Shown here: in pieces, positions 17,306 to 25,689 of the stretch
How the letters are laid out: every line of letters starts with the position of its first letter
Numbering within the stretch: position 1 is the stretch's first letter
NCBI RefSeq assembly: GCF_003515065.1
Contig: NZ_QXGH01000009.1
Span: forward strand, 62,001 to 126,000
Reading direction: 5' to 3'
Length of the DNA: 64,000 bases
DNA from: Nocardioides immobilis
GTDB taxonomy: Bacteria > Actinomycetota > Actinomycetes > Propionibacteriales > Nocardioidaceae
Notes under the pieces: generated by a model
What the model saw: only the letters and a program-made list of their open reading frames with translations
Database searches by the model: none
What the model was told of the DNA's origin: nothing
Position numbers and translations under genes: made by a program

Positions 17306-17328
17306 GTCGCGGCCGAGATCGCCGCGAC
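17306..17328. repeat. Inverted repeat in 96-bp repeat copy 1
   Basis: GTCGCGGC, 7-base spacer CGAGATC, then GCCGCGAC: a perfect 8-bp hairpin of the kind recognised by MobF relaxases next to a nick site. Function inferred. Confidence 0.5.
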
Positions 17329-17401
17329 GCCTTCACAAGACAGAAGCAACGTCGCCCCCGATCGATCGGACAGTCCGCGCCCACCTCTTCCTTGATCCGT
17401 T

Positions 17402-17424
17402 GTCGCGGCCGAGATCGCCGCGAC
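17402..17424. repeat. Inverted repeat in 96-bp repeat copy 2
   Basis: Same 8-bp hairpin as at 17306, exactly 96 bp downstream in the second repeat copy. Confidence 0.5.
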
Positions 17425-17617
17425 GCCTTCACAAGACAGAAGCAACGTCGCCCCCGATCGATCGGACAGTCCGCGCCCACCTTTCGGACCCACCGCCCTG
17501 GCGAGGCTCACCACCGCGAAGCGGACCCCTCACCTGCCTCGGACCCCATGCACCGTCGGAACTGGGTGCCGGGCAGGTGTCCGAAACGCTCTCGCGGCGG
17601 TTGCTTCTCCAGGCGTG

Positions 17618-20600
17618 ATGGGAGTGCACAAGCTGACCGCGGGCGACGGGTACACGTACCTGACACGCCAGGTTGCCGCGCACGATGCCACCGACCGGGG
17701 CCACAAGGGCCTGGCCGACTACTACGCCGAGAAGGGCGAATCACCGGGCCGTTGGTTCGGCGCCGGTCTCTGCGAACTGGGGCTCGTCGTCGGCTGCGAG
17801 GTCACCGAGACCCACATGCGGAACCTGTTCGGCGAGGGTCGCCACCCGGACGCGGAGCGGCTGGAGAACGCCGCTCTGGACGCAGGGAAGAGCGTTGAGC
17901 AGGCCAAGAAGGCCTCCCAGCTCGGGCGCGTGTTCGCCCGGTATCTGGGAAACCAGGCGGAGTTCATTCAGGAGACCGCGAAGCGCTACATCGCCTACAA
18001 CCTGGCCCACGGTGAGCACTGGAAGACCCCGGTGCCGGCCGAGGTACGGGCGCGGATCCGCACCGAGCTGGGCAACGAGCAGTTCCTTCGCGAGCACGGT
18101 CGGGCCCCGATCGACGACCGCGAGCGGGGCTCGTTCATGGCCAAGGTCACCCGTCAGCAGACCACCGCGGTGGCTGGCTACGACCTCACCTTCGCCCCGG
18201 TGAAGTCCGTCTCGACGCTGTGGGCGCTGGCCGACCCCGGCGTCGCCAAGCAGATCGAGGACGCCCACCATTCGGCTGTCGAGGCCACCCTGTCGTGGCT
18301 GGAGAAGGAGGTGCTGTTCACACGCCGCGGCCGCGGCGGCCTCCAGCAGGTCAAGGCCAAGGGCCTGATCGCGGGCATGTTCACCCACCGCGACGCACGC
18401 TCCTCCGACCCGCACCTGCACACCCACGTCGCGCTCAGCAACAAGGTCCAGGACGAGACCGGACGCTGGCTCGCCGTCGACGGACGGGTCCTGTTCAAGG
18501 CCAACGTCACCCTCGCGGAGATGTACAACACCCTCATCGAGTCCGAGCTGATCGCCCGGCTGGGGGTTCGTTTCGAGAACCGCCGCAGCGGCCTGAACAA
18601 GGGCCAGGGACGGGTTGGGGATAAGCGGCCTGTGCGCGAGATCGTCGGCGTCGACGAACGGCTGGCCCAGGCCTGGTCCAAGCGGCACCATGCGATCGAG
18701 GCCCGGCGCCGTGAACTGGCGGCCGCCTTCCAGGCCGAGCACGGGCGGCCGCCGACCGAGGGCGAGGCCGTCACCCTCGCGGAGAAGGCCTGGGAGCAGA
18801 CCCGGCAGGCCAAGCACGCACCCCGCGCCGAGGCCGACCAGCGGACCGTGTGGCTGGCCGAGGCCGCCGCCATCATCGGCAGCGAGCAGGCCGTCCGGGA
18901 CATGGTCGAGCGCTGCCTCGGGCACACGCCGGACGCCCAGGACATCACTGACGAGTGGGTCGCCGAGACCGCGCAGGATGTCGTCGCGCGGGTCGCCGAG
19001 GACCGCGCGACCTGGCAGGTCTGGCACCTGCGCGCCGAGGCACAGCGCCAGGCCCGCGCCCACGGCATCCGGCTGACCGACCTCGACACGTGCGTCGACC
19101 GCGTCGTGGCCACCGCGATCGCCGAGCACTCCATCGCCTTCAACGACCCCGACCCGCTCACCCACGCAACCACCGCGGCCCAACTTTCAGCCGAGCTGGA
19201 CGTGACGATCCCCGCGCTGTTGCGGCGCACCGAGCACGGGGTCGGGGGCGAGGAGATCGTCAGCGTGTACAGCCTCGCCGGCGCCCGCCAGTACACCTCC
19301 CAGGCGGTGATCGACGCCGAACGGCGCATCGTCGAGTCTGCTCGGCGCACCGGTCGCAACACCATCAGCGAGGTCCGCGTCGGCATCGCGATCGCCGAAG
19401 CCGCCGCCAACAGCGACACGACCGGGCTCCAGCTCAATGCCGCCCAGCAGTCCCTGGTGCGCGCGATGGCCACCAGCGGCCGCGCCGTCCAGCTCGCCCT
19501 CGCGCCCGCCGGCACCGGCAAGACCACCGCCATGCAGGTTCTCACCCGCGCCTGGCAGGACGCCGGCGGCACCGTCATCGGCCTCGCCCCGTCCGCGGTT
19601 GCGGCCCTGGAGCTCGGCGCCTCCATCAACCCCGAGAACCCCGACAACACAGCTGCCGGCGCCGCAGCGAAGGCCAAGGGGCTCCTGGACGGGCCGTGGC
19701 GCCCGGTTCGGAGGAAGGTCCGCGCCGACACGCTGGCCAAGCTCGTGTGGCACGCCGAAAAGGGCGGAGCGCCCTCGTGGATGGAGAGGATCAACAACAA
19801 GACCCTCGTCCTGATCGACGAGGCGGGCATGGCCGCCACCACCGATCTGGCGGCAGCGATCGAATACATCACCTCCCGCGGCGGCCAGGTGCGCCTGGTC
19901 GGTGACGACCGGCAGCTCGCCTCGGTGGCCGCCGGCGGGGTGCTGCGCGACATCGCCCACCAGATCGGCGCCGTCACCCTCAGCGAAGTGCACCGCTTCC
20001 GCAACCGTGACGGCAGCCTCAACCACGCCGAAGCAGCCGCCACCCTGGCCCTACGTGAGGGCGACCCGTCGGCGATCGCGTTCTACGCCGACCGTGGCCG
20101 CATCCACGTCGGCGACCTCGGCGCCTGCGCCGACCAGGCCTACGCCGCCTGGGCAGCCGACATGGCAGCCGATGTGACCGCCGACCCGGCCAGTAGCAAT
20201 GCAGTCTCCGACTCGATCTTGATCGCACCCACCCGCGACCTCGTCGCCGAGCTCAACACCCGTGCCCGCAACGACCGCCTCGCCGGCCTCGACGAGAAGG
20301 AGATCGGGCGCGTTCTGACGCTGGCCGACGGCACCAAGGTGTCCCAAGGGGACCGGATCATCACCCGCGAGAACGACCGCCGCCTGTCCATCAGCGGCAC
20401 CAACTGGGTCAAGAACGGCGACCGCTGGCACGTCAGATGCGTTAACGCCGACGGCTCCCTGACCGTGGTCCACGACCAGCTCGGCAAGACCATCACTCTG
20501 CCCGCCGACTACGTCTCCAAGACGGTCCAGCTCGGCTACGCCACCACCATCCACGGCGCCCAAGGCATCACCACCGGCACCTGTCACGTCGTCCTGACCG

Positions 20601-23600
20601 GTGAGGAGGACCGCAACCTGCTCTACGTCGCGCTCTCCCGCGGCAGGTTCGCCAACCACCTCTACCTCAACGTCGCCTCCGACGGCGACCCGCACAACCT
20701 GATCCGGCCCGAGGCGCTGATCCCGCCGACCGCGCTCGACCGGCTCGCCGAGATGCTGCGCCGCGACGGGACGCCGGTTTCTGCGACCACCACGCTGCGC
20801 GAGCAGACCAACCCGCACCAGCTGCTCGGCGACATCGCCGCCCGCTACCACGACGCGGTCACGGCCGGCGCCGAGAACCTCATCGGCCCGCTCGGTATGG
20901 ACAAGATCGACGCCCACGCCGAAGCACTACTCACCGGGCTCACCGAGACACCCGCCTGGCCGACGCTGCGGTCCCACCTCGCCCTCATCGCGCTCGACGA
21001 CCACAGCCCCCTGAAACTGCTCACGCACGCGGTCGCCGTCGGTTCGCTGGCCGACGCACGCGACCCCGCCGCGGTGCTCGACGCCCGCATCGACCACCTC
21101 ATCGGCGAACTCACCGCCGCCCGACCGCACGACCCGGACACTCCCCCGCCGACCAACGCGAACACGCCTCCGGCTGCGGCCGGGCCGCTGCCCTGGCTGC
21201 CCGGCATCCCCGCCCGGCTGGCCGAGGCCCATGACTGGGGCCCGTTCACGGCTGCCTACCACCAGCTCGCCTGTGACCAGGTCGACGCCGTCCGCGAGGC
21301 CGCTCGCGGATGGACCGGCGCCACCGCACCCGTGTGGGCACAACCCTTCCTCGAGGACCAGGACACCGACCCCCTTGCCGAGCTCCGTGCCGACCTGGCG
21401 GTGTGGCGGGCAGTGGCCGGGACCGACGAGAACGACCTGCGACCCACCGGTGACCGCACCATCGGCGCCCCCGGCGCCTACCAGGCCACGCTCAACCGGG
21501 CCGTCCGCGCGGCACGCCCGAGCTACCCCTTCGCCCAGCGCACCTGGTACCAGGCGCTGCCCGAGACCGTCCGCACCGACCCGTGGATCACCCCGCTGTG
21601 CCAGCGACTCGCCCGCCTCGAACGAGCAAGGCTACCCGTCACCGACTACATCAAGCAGGCACTCGCCACCGACCCCTCCCTACCGAGTGACCAGTCCGGC
21701 ACCGCCACGGCCACCGCCGCGGCGCCGCGGCCGCTACCCGACCAGCAGCAGGCCGCCGCCCTGTGGTGGCGTCTCGTTCCCCACCTCGGCCCGGCCGCGC
21801 TCGGTGCCGACGAGCACTCCGCGAACCTGCTGCAGCCCAACTGGCGCACCGCGCTGGCCGAACTCGTCGGCACCACCAAGGCCGACTACCTCCAGACGGC
21901 ACCCGCCTGGCCCGCCCTCGTCGCTGCCGTCGACGAGGCCTGCGAGCACCACGGCTGGACCCCGAGCGACATCCTCGCCAGCGCACTGGCCGGCGTCCCC
22001 CAAGACGGGTCTCTCACCGGCGTCGAGGTCGCCGACGCGCTCGTACTCCGCATCGCCATGCTCACCGACCAGCCGACGGAAGCCCCGTCTCCCGGTGACG
22101 ACGAGGCACCGTACGGCGACGCCGACGTTCCCCCGGACCTGCTGCCGCCCGAGGACGCAGATGAGTTCATGGCCGCGCTCTACCGCGACCACCCCGACGA
22201 CCCCGACGCTCCTCTCGCCCCCTCCCCCACCCCGGACGCCTACGACACCCTCGCGAAGACGGTCGACCGGGAACCGCCACCGGACGAGCAAAACCCGACG
22301 TACAACGACATCGCGGTCGGCGACTACCCGTACGTGAATGATCCGTTCGCGACGCCCCTGCCATGGGAACAGGCCGAGGAGGTCACCGCCGACAACGCCT
22401 TCCCCGACCCGAACCAGATCCCAGCTGAGCGGATCCACGAGCTCAACCAGCAGGCCCTGGCCTACTACGATTCCTGCTACCCGCGATCCTGGGCACCGGA
22501 CTACCTGCGCCAGCGCCTCGGGACCGACCTCACCAACCAGCCCAACTACGCCGTCGGGTACGCACCCGGAGGCGGCCGCAGCCTGATGCGACACCTCACC
22601 GACCAGGGCGCCACCCTCGAGGAGCTCGCACAGGCCGGGCTCGTCTCCCAGCGTGAACGCAACGACGGCACCACCTACCCCCGCGACTTCCTCCGCGACC
22701 GACTCATCATGCCCATCCGCGACCCCCACGACCCCGACGGCGGCGCGATCCTCGGCTTCATCGGACGCCGCAACCCCACCAAGACCGACCACGACTACGC
22801 CGGACCGAAGTACCTCAACACCCGCACCACCAGCATCTTCACCAAGGGCGAGGCGCTCTTCGGGTACGCCGAAGCCCGCGAACTCCTCGCCCACGGCGCG
22901 CTCCCAGTCATCGTCGAAGGCCCCATGGACGCACTGGCCATCACCCTGGGCAGCAACGGCACCGCCGTCGGCCTCGCCCCGATGGGCACCGCGCTCACCA
23001 TCAACCAGATCAGACTGCTGCGCGCCCACATCGACATGGTCAACGGCCGCGACCGCATCGCCGTGGCCACCGACTCCGACCCCGCCGGCTGGAAGTCAGC
23101 CCAGAAGGCCTTCTGGCACCTCACCGCCGCCGACCTCGACCCCACCCACCTCGACCTGCCCGACGGCCTGGACCCGGCCAACCTGTTCGAGACCCAGGGC
23201 GCCGACGCGATCACCGCCGCCATCGAGAACCGGTCCCCACTCGGCGACGCGATGATCAACCACCTGCTCCGCACCGCCGGCCACTGGTCCGACACCGACG
23301 TCCGCCAGAAGCTCATCCACCAGGCCGCCCAAATGCTCAGTGTCCGTGGCTCCGAGCGCTGGCTCGACGGCTTCGAGCACCTGCGCCACAAGCTGCACCT
23401 CGCGCCCGGCATCCTCGAGCACCAGACCATCACCGAGAGCATCGAGCGCGACCGCAACCGCCCCGCCTACGCCCAGGCCCGCATCGACGAGATCAACGAC
23501 GAAGCCCGCAAGCAGGCATCCAACAGCGATCCCCAGTCCCGTCGCCGGGCCGCCGAGCAGCGGCTCGCCGCCACGGCCGCAACTATTCGACCCGACCACA

Positions 23601-23644
23601 CTGTGCCGCCGGCGGGACCCGATCCGGCCGGCCCGGCACGATGA
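17618..23644 (+). CDS. traA: TraA-type MobF relaxase-helicase fused to a C-terminal DnaG-like primase
   Basis: This 2008-residue protein would nick oriT, unwind DNA and prime synthesis during conjugation. The N-terminal relaxase has candidate catalytic tyrosines in GYTYLTRQV (Tyr12, Tyr14) and the metal triad DPHLHTH (His266, 268, 270). The RecD/TraI helicase part has Walker A APAGTGKTT (629-637), Walker B LIDEAG (732-737), GDDRQL, TIHGAQG near 977 and YVALSRGR. After a Pro/Asp-rich linker, residues about 1605-1870 match the DnaG catalytic core, with TOPRIM Glu1767 (VEGPMDAL) and Asp1819/Asp1821 (DSDPAGWKSA). No zinc-binding primase domain is seen. The frame is intact. GTG 17615 and GTG 17624 are other possible starts. 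No coupling protein is nearby. Confidence 0.92.
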   Translation: MGVHKLTAGDGYTYLTRQVAAHDATDRGHKGLADYYAEKGESPGRWFGAGLCELGLVVGCEVTETHMRNLFGEGRHPDAERLENAALDAGKSVEQAKKASQLGRVFARYLGNQAEFIQETAKRYIAYNLAHGEHWKTPVPAEVRARIRTELGNEQFLREHGRAPIDDRERGSFMAKVTRQQTTAVAGYDLTFAPVKSVSTLWALADPGVAKQIEDAHHSAVEATLSWLEKEVLFTRRGRGGLQQVKAKGLIAGMFTHRDARSSDPHLHTHVALSNKVQDETGRWLAVDGRVLFKANVTLAEMYNTLIESELIARLGVRFENRRSGLNKGQGRVGDKRPVREIVGVDERLAQAWSKRHHAIEARRRELAAAFQAEHGRPPTEGEAVTLAEKAWEQTRQAKHAPRAEADQRTVWLAEAAAIIGSEQAVRDMVERCLGHTPDAQDITDEWVAETAQDVVARVAEDRATWQVWHLRAEAQRQARAHGIRLTDLDTCVDRVVATAIAEHSIAFNDPDPLTHATTAAQLSAELDVTIPALLRRTEHGVGGEEIVSVYSLAGARQYTSQAVIDAERRIVESARRTGRNTISEVRVGIAIAEAAANSDTTGLQLNAAQQSLVRAMATSGRAVQLALAPAGTGKTTAMQVLTRAWQDAGGTVIGLAPSAVAALELGASINPENPDNTAAGAAAKAKGLLDGPWRPVRRKVRADTLAKLVWHAEKGGAPSWMERINNKTLVLIDEAGMAATTDLAAAIEYITSRGGQVRLVGDDRQLASVAAGGVLRDIAHQIGAVTLSEVHRFRNRDGSLNHAEAAATLALREGDPSAIAFYADRGRIHVGDLGACADQAYAAWAADMAADVTADPASSNAVSDSILIAPTRDLVAELNTRARNDRLAGLDEKEIGRVLTLADGTKVSQGDRIITRENDRRLSISGTNWVKNGDRWHVRCVNADGSLTVVHDQLGKTITLPADYVSKTVQLGYATTIHGAQGITTGTCHVVLTGEEDRNLLYVALSRGRFANHLYLNVASDGDPHNLIRPEALIPPTALDRLAEMLRRDGTPVSATTTLREQTNPHQLLGDIAARYHDAVTAGAENLIGPLGMDKIDAHAEALLTGLTETPAWPTLRSHLALIALDDHSPLKLLTHAVAVGSLADARDPAAVLDARIDHLIGELTAARPHDPDTPPPTNANTPPAAAGPLPWLPGIPARLAEAHDWGPFTAAYHQLACDQVDAVREAARGWTGATAPVWAQPFLEDQDTDPLAELRADLAVWRAVAGTDENDLRPTGDRTIGAPGAYQATLNRAVRAARPSYPFAQRTWYQALPETVRTDPWITPLCQRLARLERARLPVTDYIKQALATDPSLPSDQSGTATATAAAPRPLPDQQQAAALWWRLVPHLGPAALGADEHSANLLQPNWRTALAELVGTTKADYLQTAPAWPALVAAVDEACEHHGWTPSDILASALAGVPQDGSLTGVEVADALVLRIAMLTDQPTEAPSPGDDEAPYGDADVPPDLLPPEDADEFMAALYRDHPDDPDAPLAPSPTPDAYDTLAKTVDREPPPDEQNPTYNDIAVGDYPYVNDPFATPLPWEQAEEVTADNAFPDPNQIPAERIHELNQQALAYYDSCYPRSWAPDYLRQRLGTDLTNQPNYAVGYAPGGGRSLMRHLTDQGATLEELAQAGLVSQRERNDGTTYPRDFLRDRLIMPIRDPHDPDGGAILGFIGRRNPTKTDHDYAGPKYLNTRTTSIFTKGEALFGYAEARELLAHGALPVIVEGPMDALAITLGSNGTAVGLAPMGTALTINQIRLLRAHIDMVNGRDRIAVATDSDPAGWKSAQKAFWHLTAADLDPTHLDLPDGLDPANLFETQGADAITAAIENRSPLGDAMINHLLRTAGHWSDTDVRQKLIHQAAQMLSVRGSERWLDGFEHLRHKLHLAPGILEHQTITESIERDRNRPAYAQARIDEINDEARKQASNSDPQSRRRAAEQRLAATAATIRPDHTVPPAGPDPAGPAR

Positions 23645-23669
23645 CACCGGACCGCTCAGAATCGCTCTG

Positions 23670-24359
23670 GTGGAGATCGACACGATCGGCATCGGCGGCG
23701 AACTCGCCACCATCGACCCCCTCCGTCTGCACCACCACGCAGTCGACGACACGGCGTTCTTGGATCACCTCGCGGCGGAGCTCGAAGGGGAGGTCTCGAC
23801 GAATGATCCCGATCGGTTCCACGCCCTTCTTACGTCGGCAGTGGCCGATGAATCCATCGGCAACATCGCCAAGATCATTACCAGCCGTGCCGGCCGGTCA
23901 GCAGCGGCTGTGGTGACGATCAACAGCGAACACGGACCGGGCGCCATTGAGAACCACGTCACCACGTCGGGCCGACTGACAGCGAAGACACCAGCTCTGG
24001 ATCTCAGCGTGCCGGGCCTGAGCGCTGACGAGGCTGCCGCGTGCGCAGCGATCGTCGACCTGACATCCGCGGCCGAGGACGTCCCGACTCCGGTCGCCGA
24101 GACCTCAGCTTACGAGGAGGAGCCCTTCGTCGATCTGGCGGGCGCGCTCCGTGTCAAAGTCACCGAGCCGCGACAATCGGGCACCGCTGGCGAGCGCTCG
24201 CTACTTCCCCTGAGCGCCGAGACTTACGAGCAGAACTCCCCCACCACCCAGGATGACGTCGGCAACCTCGCACCAGTCGTCTCCGAGAATGTCGGGGCGG
24301 AAGGCCCCAGAGAAGGAACTTCAGGGCTGCTGACGCCCTTGGGGTGCAGGGCGAGATAG
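23670..24359 (+). CDS. Hypothetical protein downstream of the relaxase
   Basis: A 229-residue acidic protein read from GTG 23670 (VEIDTIGIGGELATID). It is Ala-, Asp- and Glu-rich, with no membrane segment or known motif; the first 90 residues look folded and the rest looks disordered. It begins 25 bp after traA and is probably co-transcribed. Its last 11 or so codons lie in a DNA segment that appears to be an inverted piece of the next, broken gene, so the natural C-terminus may have been lost. Function unknown; likely part of the mobile element. Confidence 0.5.
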   Translation: MEIDTIGIGGELATIDPLRLHHHAVDDTAFLDHLAAELEGEVSTNDPDRFHALLTSAVADESIGNIAKIITSRAGRSAAAVVTINSEHGPGAIENHVTTSGRLTAKTPALDLSVPGLSADEAAACAAIVDLTSAAEDVPTPVAETSAYEEEPFVDLAGALRVKVTEPRQSGTAGERSLLPLSAETYEQNSPTTQDDVGNLAPVVSENVGAEGPREGTSGLLTPLGCRAR

Positions 24360-24391
24360 GCGAGCAGTTCGATGTAGAAGGGCTTTCGATG
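24326..24391 (-). pseudogene. Inverted N-terminal scrap of the BTAD-type gene
   Basis: The minus strand here encodes PFYIELLAYLALHPKGVSS, the conserved beginning of a BTAD-type module, while the continuation (DAFGLKPDRARVDL) is on the plus strand immediately to the right. A short inversion of about 65 bp explains this. The borders are estimated from where the homology switches strand. Confidence 0.5.
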
Positions 24392-24800
24392 CGACGCCTT
24401 CGGCCTCAAGCCTGACCGAGCTCGCGTTGACCTTGCGAATGTCCGTCGGTGGCTCGGCACCAATCCACGCACCGGTGAGCCACATCTGCCGAGCGCCCGG
24501 GCCCACCAACGCGACGATCATCGCGGGCTTCCCATTTACCAAGTCGACGGCGTTCTCACCGATCTGGATCTCTTCCGCCGGCTCCGGACCCGGGACAGAG
24601 CCGTGGCTCAGGTGGCATCGACGACTTGGTGGCGGCACTACGGCTCGTGTTGGGGGGAACCGTTCACGGGCCTGCGTCCCGCAGGGTGGAGCTGGCTTCT
24701 TGACGGGGACCGGATCGACCACATCATGACGTGCGCCATTGTCGACTCGCTCACATCGTCACGACCCAAGCACTGACGAGCGAGGACTTCGGACCAGCTT
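24392..24800 (+). pseudogene. BTAD-type (bacterial transcriptional activator domain) protein remnant
   Basis: The plus strand reads RVDLANVRRWLGTNPRTGEP, YQVDGVLTDLDLFRRLR, then after frame changes IDDLVAALRLV, EPFTGLRPAGWSWLLDGDRI and IVTTQALTSEDF. This is the winged-helix and TPR-like module found at the end of large LysM/BTAD proteins of actinobacterial plasmids and integrative elements. At least three frame changes and loss of the rest of the gene show it is dead. Its 3' end runs directly into an mftC fragment. Confidence 0.6.
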
Positions 24801-25072
24801 CACGCGACACGCTCCTGGATCATGTCGGAGGCCTCGATGCCCCCATCTGCCTGACGTGGGAGCTCACCTACGCGTGCAACCTCGAGTGCGCGCACTGCCT
24901 GTCGTCGTCCGGCCGCCGTGATCCGCGTGAGCTCACCACCGAGCAGTGCGAGGCCGTCATCGACGAGCTCCAGCGGATGCAGGTCTTCTACGTCAACCTC
25001 GGTGGTGGCGAGCCGACGGTGCGCCCCGACTTCTGGCATCTCGTGGAGTACGCCGTTGCGCACGACGTCGAT
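24800..25072 (+). pseudogene. mftC: 5' fragment of mycofactocin radical SAM maturase gene
   Basis: The translation GLDAPICLTWELTYACNLEC, AHCLSSSGRRDP, MQVFYVNLGGGEPTVRPDFW is the N-terminal part of MftC, including the CxxxCxxC cluster motif (CNLECAHC) for the radical SAM iron-sulfur cluster. MftC decarboxylates and crosslinks the C-terminal Val-Tyr of the MftA peptide. Only about 85 codons remain; after AVAHDV the sequence switches to mftR in another frame. There is no native start codon: upstream DNA belongs to the BTAD remnant. Not functional. Confidence 0.8.
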
Positions 25073-25610
25073 CGAACGCGCTGTCTTCCGGCTCTTCGCC
25101 GAGCGCGGCTTCGAGGCGACGACCCTCGACGACATCGCCGAGGCGGTCGGCATCGGCCGCCGCACCCTGGCGCGCTACTACCCGTCGAAGAACGACATCC
25201 CCTGGGGGCGCTTCGACCGCACGATCGAGTCGTTCCGGCTGACGCTCGCCGAGATGCCCCCCGAACTGCCCCTGTGGGAGGCGGTCCAGCGCGGCGTCGT
25301 CGCCTTCGACACCTTCCCCGCCAGCGCGAATCCCTCCCACGGGGAGCGGATGGGGCTGATCCTGAACACCCCGGCGCTCCAGGCGCACTCGGTGCTGCGG
25401 TACGCCGAGTGGCGGGCCGTCATCGCGGGGTACGTCGGCGCGCGCACCAGCCAACCACCCACCGCCCTGCTCCCCCGCACGGTCGCGCAGGTGAGCCTTG
25501 GCCTGGCCGTGGCGGCCTATGAGGTATGGCTCGCGGAGCCGGACGGCGACCTGAGCGTCGTGCTGGCAGACACCATGGTGGCGCTCCGCGGCTACCTCTC
25601 CGAGCAGTAG
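25056..25610 (+). CDS. mftR: MftR-type TetR regulator, N-terminally rebuilt on an mftC scar
   Basis: From about 25072 the sequence is a TetR protein of the mycofactocin system: AVFRLFAERGFEATTLDDIA, GIGRRTLARYYPSKNDIPWG and a full ligand domain ending VALRGYLSEQ. In M. smegmatis-type clusters mftR lies upstream of mftA-C and represses them. Here its own start is missing; the first codons come from mftC DNA read in another frame. A TTG at 25056 with GGAG seven bases upstream could start a 184-residue protein of nearly normal length, so it may or may not still be made. No other mft gene is in the window. Confidence 0.6.
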   Translation: MRTTSIERAVFRLFAERGFEATTLDDIAEAVGIGRRTLARYYPSKNDIPWGRFDRTIESFRLTLAEMPPELPLWEAVQRGVVAFDTFPASANPSHGERMGLILNTPALQAHSVLRYAEWRAVIAGYVGARTSQPPTALLPRTVAQVSLGLAVAAYEVWLAEPDGDLSVVLADTMVALRGYLSEQ

Positions 25611-25689
25611 TCGCCCTTGCGCATCAGCGCTCGCAGGGGTACATGGCTGTCAGAATCACATCGCCAGGCGGGGTCGAGCCGGCTGAGCT

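Larger units (their letters stand above)
17285..17476. repeat. Two tandem 96-bp repeats between relaxase and HTH genes (candidate oriT)
   Basis: Two copies that look identical by eye, 17285-17380 and 17381-17476, lie head to tail, and the first bases of a third follow. Each copy contains the inverted repeat GTCGCGGC-N7-GCCGCGAC and a CGATCGATCG palindrome. The array sits between the divergent relaxase gene and the HTH gene, the usual place for an origin of transfer or for accessory-protein binding sites. 96 is a multiple of three, so frames stay open through it. Confidence 0.7.
16087..25610. mobile_element. Remnant of an integrated conjugative/mobilizable element
   Basis: This stretch interrupts the catabolic genes and holds a full-length conjugative relaxase fusion, tandem repeats next to it, a hypothetical gene, and broken genes of a BTAD-type protein and of mftC/mftR. 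No integrase, coupling protein or type IV secretion gene is present, and I could not find flanking direct repeats, so the borders are approximate. It is probably a deleted integrative element or integrated plasmid segment rather than a functional one. Confidence 0.65.

Noticed and set aside
17285..17476. CRISPR array
   Set aside because: Only two long contiguous copies without spacers and no cas genes.
16048..17898. 616-codon plus-strand frame covering the repeats
   Set aside because: It stays open mainly because the 96-bp repeats keep frame and GC is high. No motif; it overlaps the start of traA in another frame.
24427..24729. 100-codon plus-strand frame
   Set aside because: The BTAD-type homology is in a different plus frame of the same DNA, so this one is a shadow.
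16087..25610. Insertion sequence or transposase in the rearranged region
   Set aside because: No DDE or serine/tyrosine recombinase motif was seen in any frame.
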